A DNA stretch of 64,000 bases from Sva-07 sp963743825 (GTDB taxonomy: Bacteria > Actinomycetota > Acidimicrobiia > Acidimicrobiales > Ilumatobacteraceae): NCBI GenBank assembly GCA_963743825.1, contig CAVURC010000015.1:1-64000 (forward strand). Direction: 5' to 3'. A program made the translations under genes and the position numbers. The notes beneath the pieces are model-generated. The model was not told the origin of the DNA. It searched no databases and was given only the letters and a program-made list of their open reading frames with translations. The stretch's first letter is position 1. Every line of letters begins with the position of its first letter. Shown here piece after piece: positions 7,697-17,155 of the stretch.

Positions 7697-8611
7697 TCAG
7701 GTTCGTGGCGGGACGGGGATGCGCATCAGGTCCTCGGCGAGCACGACGTCGCCGTCGAACTCGCTGCGGGCCTCGTCGGCGAAGACCTGCTCGTCGGCGT
7801 AACGCCGCGAGAAGTGGGTCAACACCAGTCGTCGCACGCCGGCTTCGCGTGCGAGTCGACCGGCCTGCCGCGCCGTGAGATGCCCGTACTCCTCGGCCAT
7901 GTCGGCGTCGACGTCGAGGAAGGTCGACTCGCACACCAGCAGGTCGGCGCCGTCGGCGAGCTGCAGTGCACCGGGGCACCACCGGGTGTCCATCACGAAC
8001 GCGAACACCTGCCCCCGGCGATGCTCGCTCACCTCCTCCAGGTTCACCGTCCGGCCGTCGTGTTCGATCGAACCGTGCTCCTGGAGCCGGCCGATCGACG
8101 GGCCCCGAATGCCCAGCGAATCGAGCCGGTCGACGATCATGTGACGCCGGTCCGGCTCCTCCACCCGGTAGCCGACGGCGTCCACCCGGTGCGACAGTTC
8201 CACGGCGCGGATCGTCACGAGATCGTCCTGGTGGATCACTCCCGGAGCCGTCACCGGGCAGCCGTCGACCGGCACGTGTTCCTGGCCGGCGGTGGCGAAA
8301 CGGAGGCGCTCGAAGTGCGACTGTCCGCTGGCGGGGTAGTGCACAGGGACTGGCAGGCTGCCGGCGTCGAGCGACAGTCGCATGATCATGCCGGGCAGGC
8401 CGAGGCAGTGGTCACCGTGGAAGTGCGTGATGCAGATCCGGTCCACCGAGGCCGCCGACACCCCGGCCAGGGTGAACTGCCGTTGCGTACCCTCACCGGG
8501 ATCGAACAGGATCGCCTCACCGTCCCAGCGCAACAGATAGCCGTTGTGGTTTCGATGCCGGGTGGGCGCCTGGCTCGCCGTGCCCAGCACCACGAGTTCA
8601 CGCACCGACAT
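7697..8611 (-). CDS. rnz: ribonuclease Z (tRNA 3' endonuclease)
   Basis: About 304 residues of metallo-beta-lactamase fold. Motifs seen: FDPGEGTQRQF, THFHGDHCLGLPGM (the HxHxDH zinc site in RNase Z form), the flexible-arm region, CESTFLD and the final THFSRRY, which all match RNase Z; GLPGM after the zinc site is diagnostic for tRNase Z against other MBL enzymes. It removes 3' trailers from pre-tRNAs, useful for the CCA-less tRNA seen in this window. ATG 8611 or GTG 8614 could start it; TACCAT lies just upstream of both. Confidence 0.95.
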   Translation of the reverse strand: MSVRELVVLGTASQAPTRHRNHNGYLLRWDGEAILFDPGEGTQRQFTLAGVSAASVDRICITHFHGDHCLGLPGMIMRLSLDAGSLPVPVHYPASGQSHFERLRFATAGQEHVPVDGCPVTAPGVIHQDDLVTIRAVELSHRVDAVGYRVEEPDRRHMIVDRLDSLGIRGPSIGRLQEHGSIEHDGRTVNLEEVSEHRRGQVFAFVMDTRWCPGALQLADGADLLVCESTFLDVDADMAEEYGHLTARQAGRLAREAGVRRLVLTHFSRRYADEQVFADEARSEFDGDVVLAEDLMRIPVPPRT

Positions 8612-8676
8612 CACTCCCGATGGTAGGTCGTCCGAGGCCGCGAGTGGCCGTGCGTCGCACGATCAGAGCGGAATCC

Positions 8677-8693
8677 GTCCCGGCATCCGGGAC
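8677..8693. terminator. GC-rich hairpin between baeRF gene and rnz
   Basis: GTCCCGG-CAT-CCGGGAC is a perfect 7-bp stem with a 3-base loop, 25 bases past the stop of the leftward baeRF gene and before rnz. No T-run follows, as is common in high-GC genomes. Probable transcription terminator. Confidence 0.5.
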
Positions 8694-8717
8694 CGATCGC
8701 GCACTGATCGTCACTCG

Positions 8718-9878
8718 TCAGTAGCGCAGCGTCGCTGCAGCGGTACCGCCGCCAGGGATGTCGCTCGCCGCAACGACGAAGGCCAGGCCTCCGTGCCGTA
8801 ACACCTCGATCGCCGCCACATCGGCGAGATCATGGTCGCCGGGTGCCCGGGTCTCGCGCTCCTCGAGCAGATGATGCCCAGAGCGGTAACGGCCCCAGTA
8901 CTCGCGGTCGGCGGGGACGAAGATCGATGCGACCTGGCCGGCGGCAGCGGCGATCACGGCCTGTTCGACGGTGCGAACCGTCGCGGCAGCGCCGCCCAGG
9001 AACGACTCACGTGCGGCCCGCTCCGTTTCCGCGGCCGACGGCGGGACGAATGGCCGTGCCCGATCGGCGAGTTCCGCGGCTCGAAGTTGGTCGGGGTTCC
9101 CGGCGACGTGATCGTCGAGCACGTGCGCACAGCGCGTGAGTTTGCGATAGACGCCCACGATGTCATCGACGCCAGCGAGGACGAGCGGACGTGTCGAGCC
9201 GGAACGGTGGTCGGCGACCGCATGGTCGACCATGTGCAGGTAGCGATCGAGGTCGACATCTCGGGCGTCGCTGGTGCTGCCCTGGCCGTGAAGCGTGGCG
9301 GAGACCTGGCCACGCCCGACCCGAGCAGAGGAATGGCTCCGGACCTGGGGCTCGCGGTCGTCCCAGCGCAGCGCCTCCGGCATGCTCGTCGGCATCCCGG
9401 GGATCTCGACCTCGACGGCCCTCGATCCGGTCACGTCCACGAACCGCACGCTGTGCCGACTGATCGCGAGGACGTCGAACTCGACACGCCGGGCCAGAGC
9501 GGCCACCAGCGGCTTGAGGTGGAAGCGATCGCTGACGACCGCGAGTTCTCCGGTCGGCTCCGACAGCCGGATCGCCGTCGTGCCCTCGGGACCCGCGAGC
9601 ACCGCGAGGCCGACTGATCTGTGTGCCCAGAAGTCCCGGTCGTCGACCAGACGGGCGGCAGTAGCGATGCGTTCGCCCGCGTCGACCTCGCCTGCCGCAT
9701 TCGCGACGAGCCGGCGGTAGAGCACCGGGTCCTGCGTGACCTCCTTGCCGGCACGGTGGGTCGGCAGGTAGATCGACACGAAGTCGGACGAGCTGGACGT
9801 GGCGGACCATTTCGCGAGGTCGTCGTCGTTGAGATCGACCTCGTCGATCACGCGAAGTTGTGTGTCGATTCCGTTCAT
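8718..9878 (-). CDS. bacterial archaeo-eukaryotic release-factor-like (baeRF) protein
   Basis: 386 residues. The middle has FVDVTGSRAVEVEIPG, and the C-terminal half has RPLVLAGVDDIVGVYRKLT, AGNPDQLRAAELADRA, VASIFVPADREYWGRY and VIAAAAGQ, the pattern of the baeRF family-3/7 group of eRF1/Pelota-related proteins found in bacteria. These are thought to act in ribosome rescue or stress; no experimental role is established for this one. The GGQ loop of eRF1 is not visible, as usual in this group. Monocistronic, with a hairpin downstream. Confidence 0.8.
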   Translation of the reverse strand: MNGIDTQLRVIDEVDLNDDDLAKWSATSSSSDFVSIYLPTHRAGKEVTQDPVLYRRLVANAAGEVDAGERIATAARLVDDRDFWAHRSVGLAVLAGPEGTTAIRLSEPTGELAVVSDRFHLKPLVAALARRVEFDVLAISRHSVRFVDVTGSRAVEVEIPGMPTSMPEALRWDDREPQVRSHSSARVGRGQVSATLHGQGSTSDARDVDLDRYLHMVDHAVADHRSGSTRPLVLAGVDDIVGVYRKLTRCAHVLDDHVAGNPDQLRAAELADRARPFVPPSAAETERAARESFLGGAAATVRTVEQAVIAAAAGQVASIFVPADREYWGRYRSGHHLLEERETRAPGDHDLADVAAIEVLRHGGLAFVVAASDIPGGGTAAATLRY

Positions 9879-9963
9879 GACTCAACGGTCGCGCCGTGTT
9901 GCCGCCGCCGGAAGGGCCGAAAGGTCCCGTGTTCGCCGGCCGACCTCGAATCGGGGTGTCCGT

Positions 9964-11607
9964 TCACTCGGCGTCTCCATAGGCCGTGATGCGCAGCTGT
10001 CGCGAGGATTGGGCAGAGTTCTCGTCGACCACGTTGTTCGACGTTGCTCGGACAACGATGCGGTCGCCCACGACGACCGGCATCGAGCCGGCGATCGACC
10101 ACCGCTCGGTTCCGTCGAGGTCGATTCCGGCGAGCCTCGCACCGAAGTCGGAGGTTCGCAGCGCCACGAATCCGTCACCGGCGACGACCAGAGCGTGCAG
10201 AGCACCGGGAATCATCGTGAGAGTCTCGACCGTCTCACCGGTCAGGCCGTCGACGAGTTGCATCCCGGCGCCGCCACTCGTCGCCACCTGAAGGAGCGTC
10301 CCACCCTCGACCGGATGGTCATCCACAACCGCGCCCTCGTTGCGCGACCACGTGACGTTCACGGTGTCGCCCTCGACGGAGACGCCGGCGATCGAACCGG
10401 GCGCTGTCACGACGAAGTTCGCATCGGACACCGGCGTCAGCGAGCGAATCGGCTCTGGTACCTCCGCTGACACGGTGACGGGACTGAGCCCGCCTTCTCC
10501 CTGCACCGTCATCGAGCCGGCGTCGTCGACGATGGCGAGCCGATTGTCGACGACGATGGGCGGCATCGAGACGTCATCCACCGGGCCGATGGCCGTGGCC
10601 TCACCGAGTTCAGCCTTCAGGTCGTACGCGACGACCGCGCCATCGTCGACCACGTACCACGTTCCTCGTCGATCAGTGGACCAGCCGCCCGGTCGACCCG
10701 TCGCCACGGAATCGCTGAGAATCGTGCCGACTTCACGACCCGACGCCGCGTCGATCAGCGAGACGAACCCGTCCGATGAGGATGGCAATCTGGCGATGAA
10801 CGGGGTACCGATCAGGCCGACATGGCCGTCGTTCGGCGCGGCGTCGGCCATCCAGCGCGTCTCGCCGGTCACGACGTCGACACCGGTGACGGTCGGCCCC
10901 ATCACGCCCCGCTGTTCGAGAACGAGCACGTCGTCGACCGCTCCGATGACCGTCACGTCCCGCGGGTGGGCGGTGAGCCCCAACGCCCAACGCTGCTTCC
11001 CGGTGGGAGCATCGAGAGCTACGAGCATCGTGACCGGCGGGGCGGGCACAGTCGCGTCGACGGGTGTCCCGATGGGCTCTGCGATCGCTGCGATGACGAG
11101 GTCGCGCCCGATCACGTCAACCCAGTGATCGCCGTTGGATGGGATGTCAACCGACCAGAGTGTCGCGGCACCGCCCGGAAGGCGGCGCGCTGCAGGACCG
11201 CCGAAGACCCCCGGGTCCGGACGTCCGATCACGGGCCTGGACGGTTCAACGGAAGCGGCCTCCTCCGCGAGTCGATCGGCCGCAGACACGTCGGGTGCGT
11301 CGTCCGGGGTCGATTTGTCGCGGGCGTCCGGCGGATCGAGCACGACGACCCCGGCGATGAGCACCAGACCGAGGACGACGCCAACGCCGACGCCGAAACG
11401 CCAACCTCGCGAGCGCTGACTGCGCGCTGCCACACCCACGACCCGCCCGTGCGATTCCCCGAACGCATCGACTGGAGCTCGCTCATCGGGCTCGGTTCGA
11501 TCCGTTCGCCCCGGCGATTGCTCGTTGGCTTGCTCACGAGCAGATCCGAGGATCGGCGGCGGGCCGTCGTACCCAGGTTTCCAGATCGCGTCGGGGTCGT
11601 CCACCAC
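9964..11607 (-). CDS. membrane-anchored PQQ-like beta-propeller protein
   Basis: About 547 residues: a cytoplasmic N-terminus (DDPDAIWKPGYDGPPP), one transmembrane helix (FGVGVGVVLGLVLIAGVVVL), then an extracytoplasmic region with repeated WD/PQQ-like blades such as LVALDAPTGKQRWALG, VTGVDVVTGETRWMAD, VSLIDAASGREVGTI and LAGIDLDGTERWSIAG. Such domains usually sense or scaffold rather than catalyse. GTG 11607 is chosen (TAGGGT just upstream); the frame stays open to a GTG at 11661. No partner gene tells its role. Confidence 0.75.
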   Translation of the reverse strand: MVDDPDAIWKPGYDGPPPILGSAREQANEQSPGRTDRTEPDERAPVDAFGESHGRVVGVAARSQRSRGWRFGVGVGVVLGLVLIAGVVVLDPPDARDKSTPDDAPDVSAADRLAEEAASVEPSRPVIGRPDPGVFGGPAARRLPGGAATLWSVDIPSNGDHWVDVIGRDLVIAAIAEPIGTPVDATVPAPPVTMLVALDAPTGKQRWALGLTAHPRDVTVIGAVDDVLVLEQRGVMGPTVTGVDVVTGETRWMADAAPNDGHVGLIGTPFIARLPSSSDGFVSLIDAASGREVGTILSDSVATGRPGGWSTDRRGTWYVVDDGAVVAYDLKAELGEATAIGPVDDVSMPPIVVDNRLAIVDDAGSMTVQGEGGLSPVTVSAEVPEPIRSLTPVSDANFVVTAPGSIAGVSVEGDTVNVTWSRNEGAVVDDHPVEGGTLLQVATSGGAGMQLVDGLTGETVETLTMIPGALHALVVAGDGFVALRTSDFGARLAGIDLDGTERWSIAGSMPVVVGDRIVVRATSNNVVDENSAQSSRQLRITAYGDAE

Positions 11608-11850
11608 GACCGACCCTACGAGCCCGGCGCGTCCGAATCGACTCGAGCGTCGACTGCTCACACATCGACCAGTGGCCCGGACGTGACCCTCGATCGTCGG
11701 CTGACCCGCACGCCCGACGCTCGATGCGAGTTCACCCTCCCTCCACAGTCACCACAGCGAGGTGAGCGCTCCGACCTCGGATCGCGTCGTACGTGGACAT
11801 CCGCACGACGTGTTCGTTTGAAATCGCCGGATCGCGGGAAGCATCACGGC

Positions 11851-12234
11851 ATGTTCCGTCTCCTGCGTGGCCTGGCCACTCCCTTCACCCGAACGGCGAT
11901 GATTGCGCTCGCCTGGTCACACCGGCACTCGATCTTGCGGTGGGGCCGGTCGTTCTGGAACGAGCTGAGCTCGCAGCGCCGCATCGACCCGTCCCGCCTC
12001 GTGTTGATGGGCAGGGTGCTGTGGGCGATCACCAGCGACGACCGGTTGGCGAAGTCGTATCAGCTCAGGCAGGTTCGGCTCGACGGGTCGACGCTGGTCA
12101 TCGAGGCCAAACGGGGCTGGAAGGGATCGGCTCGACTCGTCGACCAGCTCGGCGACATCGCGGGAATCACCGCGATCACCGACTCCAGCGGCCGACCGTT
12201 CGAAGCTTCGATCGAGGCGACCAGCACCACCTGA
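11851..12234 (+). CDS. hypothetical protein, 127 residues
   Basis: Starts MFRLLRGLATPFTRTAMIALAWSHRHSILRWGRSFWNEL, an amphipathic basic helix that may lie on the membrane, then a compact domain: VLWAITSDDRLAKSYQLRQVRLDGSTLVIEAKRGWKGSARLVDQLGDIAGITAI. The second half has the beta-alpha-beta look of a BON-like domain but I cannot assign it. Codon use is like its neighbours, and the ATG at 11851 lies at the end of a divergent promoter region shared with the beta-propeller gene. Confidence 0.6.
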   Translation: MFRLLRGLATPFTRTAMIALAWSHRHSILRWGRSFWNELSSQRRIDPSRLVLMGRVLWAITSDDRLAKSYQLRQVRLDGSTLVIEAKRGWKGSARLVDQLGDIAGITAITDSSGRPFEASIEATSTT

Positions 12235-12282
12235 CCCGGTGCGGGCCGATCGGCCGAAGCCCATGCGCATATCGTCGGTTGC

Positions 12283-13725
12283 GTGAACCGGTCCACCGCT
12301 GCGCAGCTGATCACCTACGCCGACCGCCTGGCCGGTGACCTCGCCGGACTTCGCCATCTGCTCGACGGTGAGCTGAGCGGGGTGTTCGGCGGCGTCCACA
12401 TCCTGCCCTTCTTCGTCCCGATCGACGGCGCCGACGCCGGGTTCGACCCGATCGACCACACCGCCGTCGACCCCCGCATCGGATCGTGGGACGATGTCGG
12501 CGCCCTCGCCGCCGACCGCGACGTCATGGCCGATCTGATCGTGAACCACGTGTCGGCTCACTCGGCGGCGTTCGTCGACTGGCTCGCGGCGGGCGACGCC
12601 TCGCAGCACGCCCGGATGTTCCTGACCCCCGAGCGGGTCTTCGGGGACACGCCGACCGCCACACAGATGGAGGCGATCTACCGTCCGCGGCCGACGTCAC
12701 CGTTCACCTCCTTCACCTTCGCCGACGGCACCACCCGGCTGGTGTGGACGACGTTCACCGACAGCCAGATCGACATCGACGTCGAGGACGAACTCGGCTG
12801 GGCCTACCTCATCGGCATCCTCGACCAGTTCCACCGTGGCGGGATCACCCTCGTGCGACTCGATGCGGTGGGCTACGCGATCAAACGTGCCGGCACGTCG
12901 TGCTTCATGCTGCCCGAGACGTTCGCCTTCATCGACCGGCTGACGGCTGCCTGCCACGACCGCAACATGAAGGTGCTCGTGGAGATCCACGGCCACCACC
13001 TCGACCAACTCGAGATCGCCCGACGCGTCGACCTCGTCTACGACTTCGCCCTGCCCCCACTGACCCTCGACGCCCTGTATCGACACGATGCGACCAACTT
13101 GAAGCGTTGGGTGGCGATGCGCCCGACGAATGCGATCAACGTGCTCGACACCCACGACGGCATCGGGATCGTCGACGTCGGCGTCGACGCCCGCGATCCG
13201 AACCGGGCCGGGTTGCTCACGCCCGAGCAGATCCACGACCTCGTCGAGTCGATCCACCAGCACTCCGGCGGCACCAGCCGGGCCGCCACCGGCGCTGCCG
13301 CCTCGAACCTCGATCTCTACCAGGTCAACTGCACCTTCTACGACGCGCTCGGACGCGACGACGACCGCTACCTGGCGGCGCGGACGATCCAGCTCCTCCT
13401 GCCGGGAACTCCACAGATCTACTACGTCGGTCTCCTCGCCGGCACGAACGACATGGAACTGCTCGCGGCGACCGGCGTCGGCCGTGACGTCAATCGCCAT
13501 CACTACTCGCCCGCCGAGGTGCACGAGGCCCTCGACCGTCCCGTCGTGCGGCGACTCGTCGAGTTGCTGCGGTGGCGGTCGACGGAACCGGCCTTCGACG
13601 GCGACTTCGAACTCCTCGACTCCGACGATCAGATCTTCGCGGTGCGCTGGTCGTCGCCCACCTCGACGATCACCGCCGCCGTCGATCTGCACAGCGCCGA
13701 GGTCACCATCAGCGCGACCGGGTGA
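12283..13725 (+). CDS. sucrose-phosphorylase-like GH13 enzyme
   Basis: 480 residues of alpha-amylase family, subfamily GH13_18 type. Catalytic residues are in place: nucleophile Asp194 (VRLDAVGYA), acid/base Glu234 (VLVEIHGHH) and transition-state Asp292 (LDTHDGIG); these match Asp192/Glu232/Asp290 of the Bifidobacterium sucrose phosphorylase with the same spacing. VHILPFFVP and DLIVNHVS are also typical. It phosphorolyses sucrose or a related glucoside (glucosylglycerate or sucrose-6-phosphate) to glucose-1-phosphate; acceptor preference cannot be judged here. GTG 12283 has TATCGT seven bases upstream. Confidence 0.88.
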   Translation: MNRSTAAQLITYADRLAGDLAGLRHLLDGELSGVFGGVHILPFFVPIDGADAGFDPIDHTAVDPRIGSWDDVGALAADRDVMADLIVNHVSAHSAAFVDWLAAGDASQHARMFLTPERVFGDTPTATQMEAIYRPRPTSPFTSFTFADGTTRLVWTTFTDSQIDIDVEDELGWAYLIGILDQFHRGGITLVRLDAVGYAIKRAGTSCFMLPETFAFIDRLTAACHDRNMKVLVEIHGHHLDQLEIARRVDLVYDFALPPLTLDALYRHDATNLKRWVAMRPTNAINVLDTHDGIGIVDVGVDARDPNRAGLLTPEQIHDLVESIHQHSGGTSRAATGAAASNLDLYQVNCTFYDALGRDDDRYLAARTIQLLLPGTPQIYYVGLLAGTNDMELLAATGVGRDVNRHHYSPAEVHEALDRPVVRRLVELLRWRSTEPAFDGDFELLDSDDQIFAVRWSSPTSTITAAVDLHSAEVTISATG

Positions 13726-13819
13726 GAGGGGAGCGCTCGACCGCGTGATCACGTGGCTTTGGCCTCTGGGGAAACCTCCTGGGCGGGTGCCAGCATGGGT
13801 CTCGCAGGAGGTGGTCGTC

Positions 13820-14677
13820 ATGGCATGGCTGATCGTGGCCGGTGTGCTGGTGGTCCTGGTGCTGCTCGTCGTCAGCTCTCTCAAGGTGGTGACCGAGTAC
13901 GAGCGGGCTGTGTTCTTCCGCCTCGGCCACCTCAAGGGCGCAAAAGGCCCCGGGCTGATCGTCGTGATCCCGGTGATCGACCGAATCGTCCGAGTGAGTC
14001 TGCGAACGGTTGCCCTCGAGATCCCGGTGCAGGAGCTCGTGACCAAGGACAACGTGACCGTGCGAGTCAACGGCGTGACGTACTACGTGGTGCGGGATCC
14101 GATCCGGGCGGTCATGACGGTGCAGGACTTCCAGTTCGCCACCGCCCAGGTGAGCCAGGTCACCCTGCTCACCGTCCTGCGCCAGGTGGACCTCGACTCC
14201 CTGCTGCGCGAGCGCGAGACCATCGGCAGCCGGCTGCGCACCCTCATCGACTCGGCCACCGAGCCGTGGGGCGTCGAGGTCACGATGGTGGAGATCAAGG
14301 ACGTCGAGCTCCCCGAGCAGATGAAGCGGGTCATGGCACGTGAGGCGGAGTCGGAGCGGGAACGGCGGGCGAAGAAGATCCACGCCCAGGGCGAGTTCGA
14401 AGCGGCGGAGACCCTCGCCAGCGCGGCCGGCGAGATGGAGCGCCACCCCATCGCCCTGCAGCTGCGCACGCTCTCGACGCTCAGCGAGATCGCCGCAGAG
14501 CGCAACTCGACGATCATCTTCCCGCTGCCGTTCGAGCTGCTACGGGCGCTCGAGCACCTCGCCGGGCCGGCCACACCCGCCGACCCCGCGCCGGCCACGC
14601 CGGCGGACCCCGGGTCACCGGCCGACGAGCCGCCTGCGGCACCCGCGTCCGAGGGGTCCACTACGGTCCGACCATGA
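13820..14677 (+). CDS. SPFH/band-7 (stomatin-like) membrane protein
   Basis: 285 residues. One N-terminal transmembrane helix (WLIVAGVLVVLVLLVVSSL), then the SPFH domain: VVTEYERAVFFRLGHLKGAKGPGLIVVIPVIDRI, VSLRTVALEIPVQELVTKDNVTVRVN, a coiled MAREAESERERRAKKIHAQGE helix and an Ala/Pro-rich tail. These are the hallmarks of the stomatin/slipin group; such proteins oligomerise in membrane microdomains. AGGAGGT precedes ATG 13820 at ideal spacing. No NfeD partner is adjacent. Confidence 0.93.
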   Translation: MAWLIVAGVLVVLVLLVVSSLKVVTEYERAVFFRLGHLKGAKGPGLIVVIPVIDRIVRVSLRTVALEIPVQELVTKDNVTVRVNGVTYYVVRDPIRAVMTVQDFQFATAQVSQVTLLTVLRQVDLDSLLRERETIGSRLRTLIDSATEPWGVEVTMVEIKDVELPEQMKRVMAREAESERERRAKKIHAQGEFEAAETLASAAGEMERHPIALQLRTLSTLSEIAAERNSTIIFPLPFELLRALEHLAGPATPADPAPATPADPGSPADEPPAAPASEGSTTVRP

Positions 14678-15069
14678 CGACGAACACAGCCGGATGGCCG
14701 ACGACGATTGCAGTGATCACGTTGGTCACCGACGACTTGCAGGGCACGGTCCGCTTCTACCGCGACGTCTTCAAGATGGAACCGGTTCACGGCGACGACG
14801 ACTCGACCGTGTTCCGATTCGGCGAGACACTGATCAATCTGCTGCGGATCGAAGCCGCGCCCGAACTCGTCGACCCGGCGCCCATCGCGAGTGTCGACAC
14901 CGGAGTCCGTTCGGTGCTCACCGTGCACGTCGACGATGTCGACACGTGGTGCGCCACGCTCGAAGAACGCGGCGTCGATCTCCTCAACGGACCGATGGAC
15001 CGCCCGTGGGGGCCCCGCACTGCGAGCTTCCGTGACCCCAGCGGTCAGATCTGGGAGATCGCAAGCTGA
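14674..15069 (+). CDS. VOC-family protein
   Basis: 131 residues: ITLVTDDLQGTVRFYRDVFKMEPVHGDDDSTVFRFGETLINLL and a second module VLTVHVDDVDTWCATLEERGVDLLNGP with GPRTASFRDPSGQIWEIAS. Glu in the last strand is present, but the first-module His is replaced (ITLV), so metal binding is uncertain. The start overlaps the stomatin stop (ATGA), yet TACGGT sits exactly six bases before the ATG, so a separate leaderless promoter inside the upstream gene is likely. Confidence 0.88.
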   Translation: MTTNTAGWPTTIAVITLVTDDLQGTVRFYRDVFKMEPVHGDDDSTVFRFGETLINLLRIEAAPELVDPAPIASVDTGVRSVLTVHVDDVDTWCATLEERGVDLLNGPMDRPWGPRTASFRDPSGQIWEIAS

Positions 15070-15172
15070 GGAGGAGCACTCGTGATCGGTCGTGCCGATT
15101 CCGCGCAGGGCGGTTGAGACCCATCCGCCGTGGGCACACTGCCTGGGTGGCTGACGTTCGGGGAGGTGATGC

Positions 15173-15240
15173 GGGGTGTCGTTGACGGAGCGAGGAACAT
15201 GGCGGCGATGTCGTAGGTCAGTCGGGAGTCTTTCAGGGAT
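15173..15240 (-). pseudogene. remnant of the 5' end of a second SCO6745-family gene
   Basis: LKDSRLTYDIAAMFLAP in the leftward frame aligns with WKTPRVTYDDIAAIFLAP, the N-terminus of the SCO6745 gene 1.8 kb away (17048). DNA identity is visible too (GAGGAAsATGGCGGCGATG ... AGTCTTyCAGGGATC). No further protein follows, so this is a decayed duplicate start lying downstream of the SDR gene. Confidence 0.6.
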
Positions 15241-15273
15241 CGACGAAATCGAGTCGCTGCGCAACGGGACCGT

Positions 15274-16035
15274 TCACTTCGGTGCGAAGCGCGTGCCGGC
15301 GTCGAGGCGGATCGTGTCGCCGTTGAGCATCGGGTTCTCGATGATCGCGACGGCGAGCCGGGCGAACTCGTCGGGCCGCCCGAGTCGCTTCGGAAACGCG
15401 GCGTCCTTGGTGAGGCTCGCACCCCGCTCCTCGGTGACGCCCGCGGTGAGTCCCGTCGCGAACAGGCTGGGGGCGATGGTGTTCACCCTGATGCCGAGCG
15501 AGCCGAGGTCGCGGGCCATGGTGAGGGTCATGCCGGCGATTCCGGCCTTGGCTGCGGTGTACGCGACCTGGCCGATCTGGCCCTCGAATGCCGCAATCGA
15601 CGCCGTGTTGATCAACACGCCGCGTTCACCATCGTCGTTGGGTTCACCGTCGGCCATGTGGGCGGCGCAGAGGCGGTTGGTGTTGAACGTGGCGATCAGG
15701 TTCAGATCGATCACCGCACGGAAGTCGTCCAGATCGAACGGACCACTGCGCCCGAGCGTGCGACCCGCCTTCCCGCCACCAGCGGTGTTCAACGCGACGT
15801 GCAGTCCACCGAGCGCCTCGACCGCCTCGTCGATCACCACTCCGATCCCCTCGAAGTCGAGCACATTCGTCGGGTGCCACGTGCCGCCGAGCTGCTCGGC
15901 GACCTCCGCGCCCGCTGACTGTTCGCGGTCGAGGATCGCCACGGATCCTCCTCCGGCTGCGATGCGTTCGGCCGTGGCGCGTGCGAAGCCCGAAGCTCCC
16001 CCGATGATGATCGCCTTCAGTCCCTGAATCTCCAC
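15274..16035 (-). CDS. SDR-family oxidoreductase, HSD17B10-like (3-hydroxyacyl-CoA dehydrogenase type)
   Basis: 253 residues: IIIGGASGFARATAERIAAGGGSVAILDREQ gives the cofactor loop with an acidic residue ending strand 2, indicating NAD(H); INTASIAAFEGQIGQVAYTAAKAGI carries the catalytic Ser/Tyr/Lys; RVNTIAPSLFATGL and LNGDTIRLDAGTRFAPK close the fold. The GERGVLINTASIAAFEGQIGQ.AY pattern is that of 3-hydroxy-2-methylbutyryl-CoA dehydrogenase/HSD17B10 relatives, acting in branched-chain or fatty-acid breakdown. The acyl-CoA genes in this window fit, but substrate is inferred. Confidence 0.88.
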   Translation of the reverse strand: MEIQGLKAIIIGGASGFARATAERIAAGGGSVAILDREQSAGAEVAEQLGGTWHPTNVLDFEGIGVVIDEAVEALGGLHVALNTAGGGKAGRTLGRSGPFDLDDFRAVIDLNLIATFNTNRLCAAHMADGEPNDDGERGVLINTASIAAFEGQIGQVAYTAAKAGIAGMTLTMARDLGSLGIRVNTIAPSLFATGLTAGVTEERGASLTKDAAFPKRLGRPDEFARLAVAIIENPMLNGDTIRLDAGTRFAPK

Positions 16036-16123
16036 GTCGCTGCCCCCATCTCACTTGTCGGTGACGCGACGATACTGCGAGCGGCCAGATCGCCCGTTGA
16101 CGGCGTCGTGTTCCGATTTCGCC

Positions 16124-17048
16124 TCAGCCACCAGCTCGCTTGCGGGGATCGGCAGGGAACGAGCGGGCGTCCACCAGCCGGGCCGAGATGTCGGTGGCCA
16201 GCCCGATGATCTGATCGAGAGCATCGCCGCAGGCCTGGATGAGCGCCTGTTGGCTTTCGTCGGTTGTTGCTTCGATCGCCACGCGAGCAGCGCGACCCGA
16301 GTCGGTGAGATCGTCGCCCTGCATCCAGCCACGCGCCTGCAGGCGGCTCACGCCGGCCGCCAACGCGCTCCGTCCCGAACCCGCGCGTCGCGCTGTACTC
16401 GCCCAGCCCGAAGCCGAGCCACCGCTCGGTGAGCACGTTGGCCTCCACCGCATCGAGCCCTGCTGCTACGAGCGCAGCGAGGTGACCGTCACCCCGATGC
16501 TCACGCACGAGTTCGGCTGCCCGCCACAGCCGACCGCCCGGCGATGACGGCACAGGCAGGGAACGCAGCGCGCTGAACAGCGGTCGGCCGAGCCCGTCGA
16601 GGCCGTCCAACGCCCTCAGCAGCGGATCAGCGATCGCGGCGCACTCGTCGGCACCTGCGATCGCATCGACACTCGCGGCGCCGCCGGCGGATCGCGCCGC
16701 CAGGATGTCGTCGCGCGTTGCACTGGCGAGACCGGCTTCGTAGGCGGCAGCGATCATTCCGGGCTCGAAGACACCGAACGTCGCGGCAACCACCGCCGCC
16801 GTCGGTGTGCCGAGTGCCGCGGCACGGCCCCAGACGTACCCGGGGAAGAAGTCCACCCCGAGCGCCGTCAGCCCCTCGCCCGCCGGCCGAGACCACCAGC
16901 CCTGCGTGGCGATCGGCTCCACCGCATCACGAAGACGCCGTGCCGGAGTCGCGGCGAGCACCGGTTCGGCGATCGGCTCGGCGAGCGGCGCGAGGAAGAT
17001 GGCGGCGATGTCGTCGTAGGTCACGCGTGGAGTCTTCCAGGGATCCAC
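16124..17048 (-). CDS. SCO6745-family protein (predicted HTH), apparent frameshift
   Basis: The N-terminal two-thirds reads PRVTYDDIAAIFLAPLAEPIAEP ... GVDFFPGYVWGRAAALGTP ... AAELVREHRGDGHLAALVAAGLDAVEANVL, the conserved SCO6745 core. After GLGEYSATRGF the frame slips by one near 16395, and the continuation GRSALAAGVSRLQARGWMQGDDLTDSGRAARVAIEATTDE (winged-helix-like, with helix SRLQARGW) runs to a stop at 16124. A further slip near the end (to a frame stopping at 16051) is possible. Winged-helix proteins of unknown ligand; a second intact member lies at 63131. Confidence 0.75.
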
Positions 17049-17155
17049 GAACTCAGCGGCGCCGTGATCGGCTGAGTCGCTTCGGGCCGGCGTTCACGAG
17101 GTCGGCCAGGGCCGTGAGTACTCTCGGACCTGCAGCGAGGACAAGGAGCAGCACG

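Noticed and set aside
12697..14070. 457-codon open frame on the minus strand
   Set aside because: Antisense to the sucrose-phosphorylase-like and stomatin genes; no start context or family.
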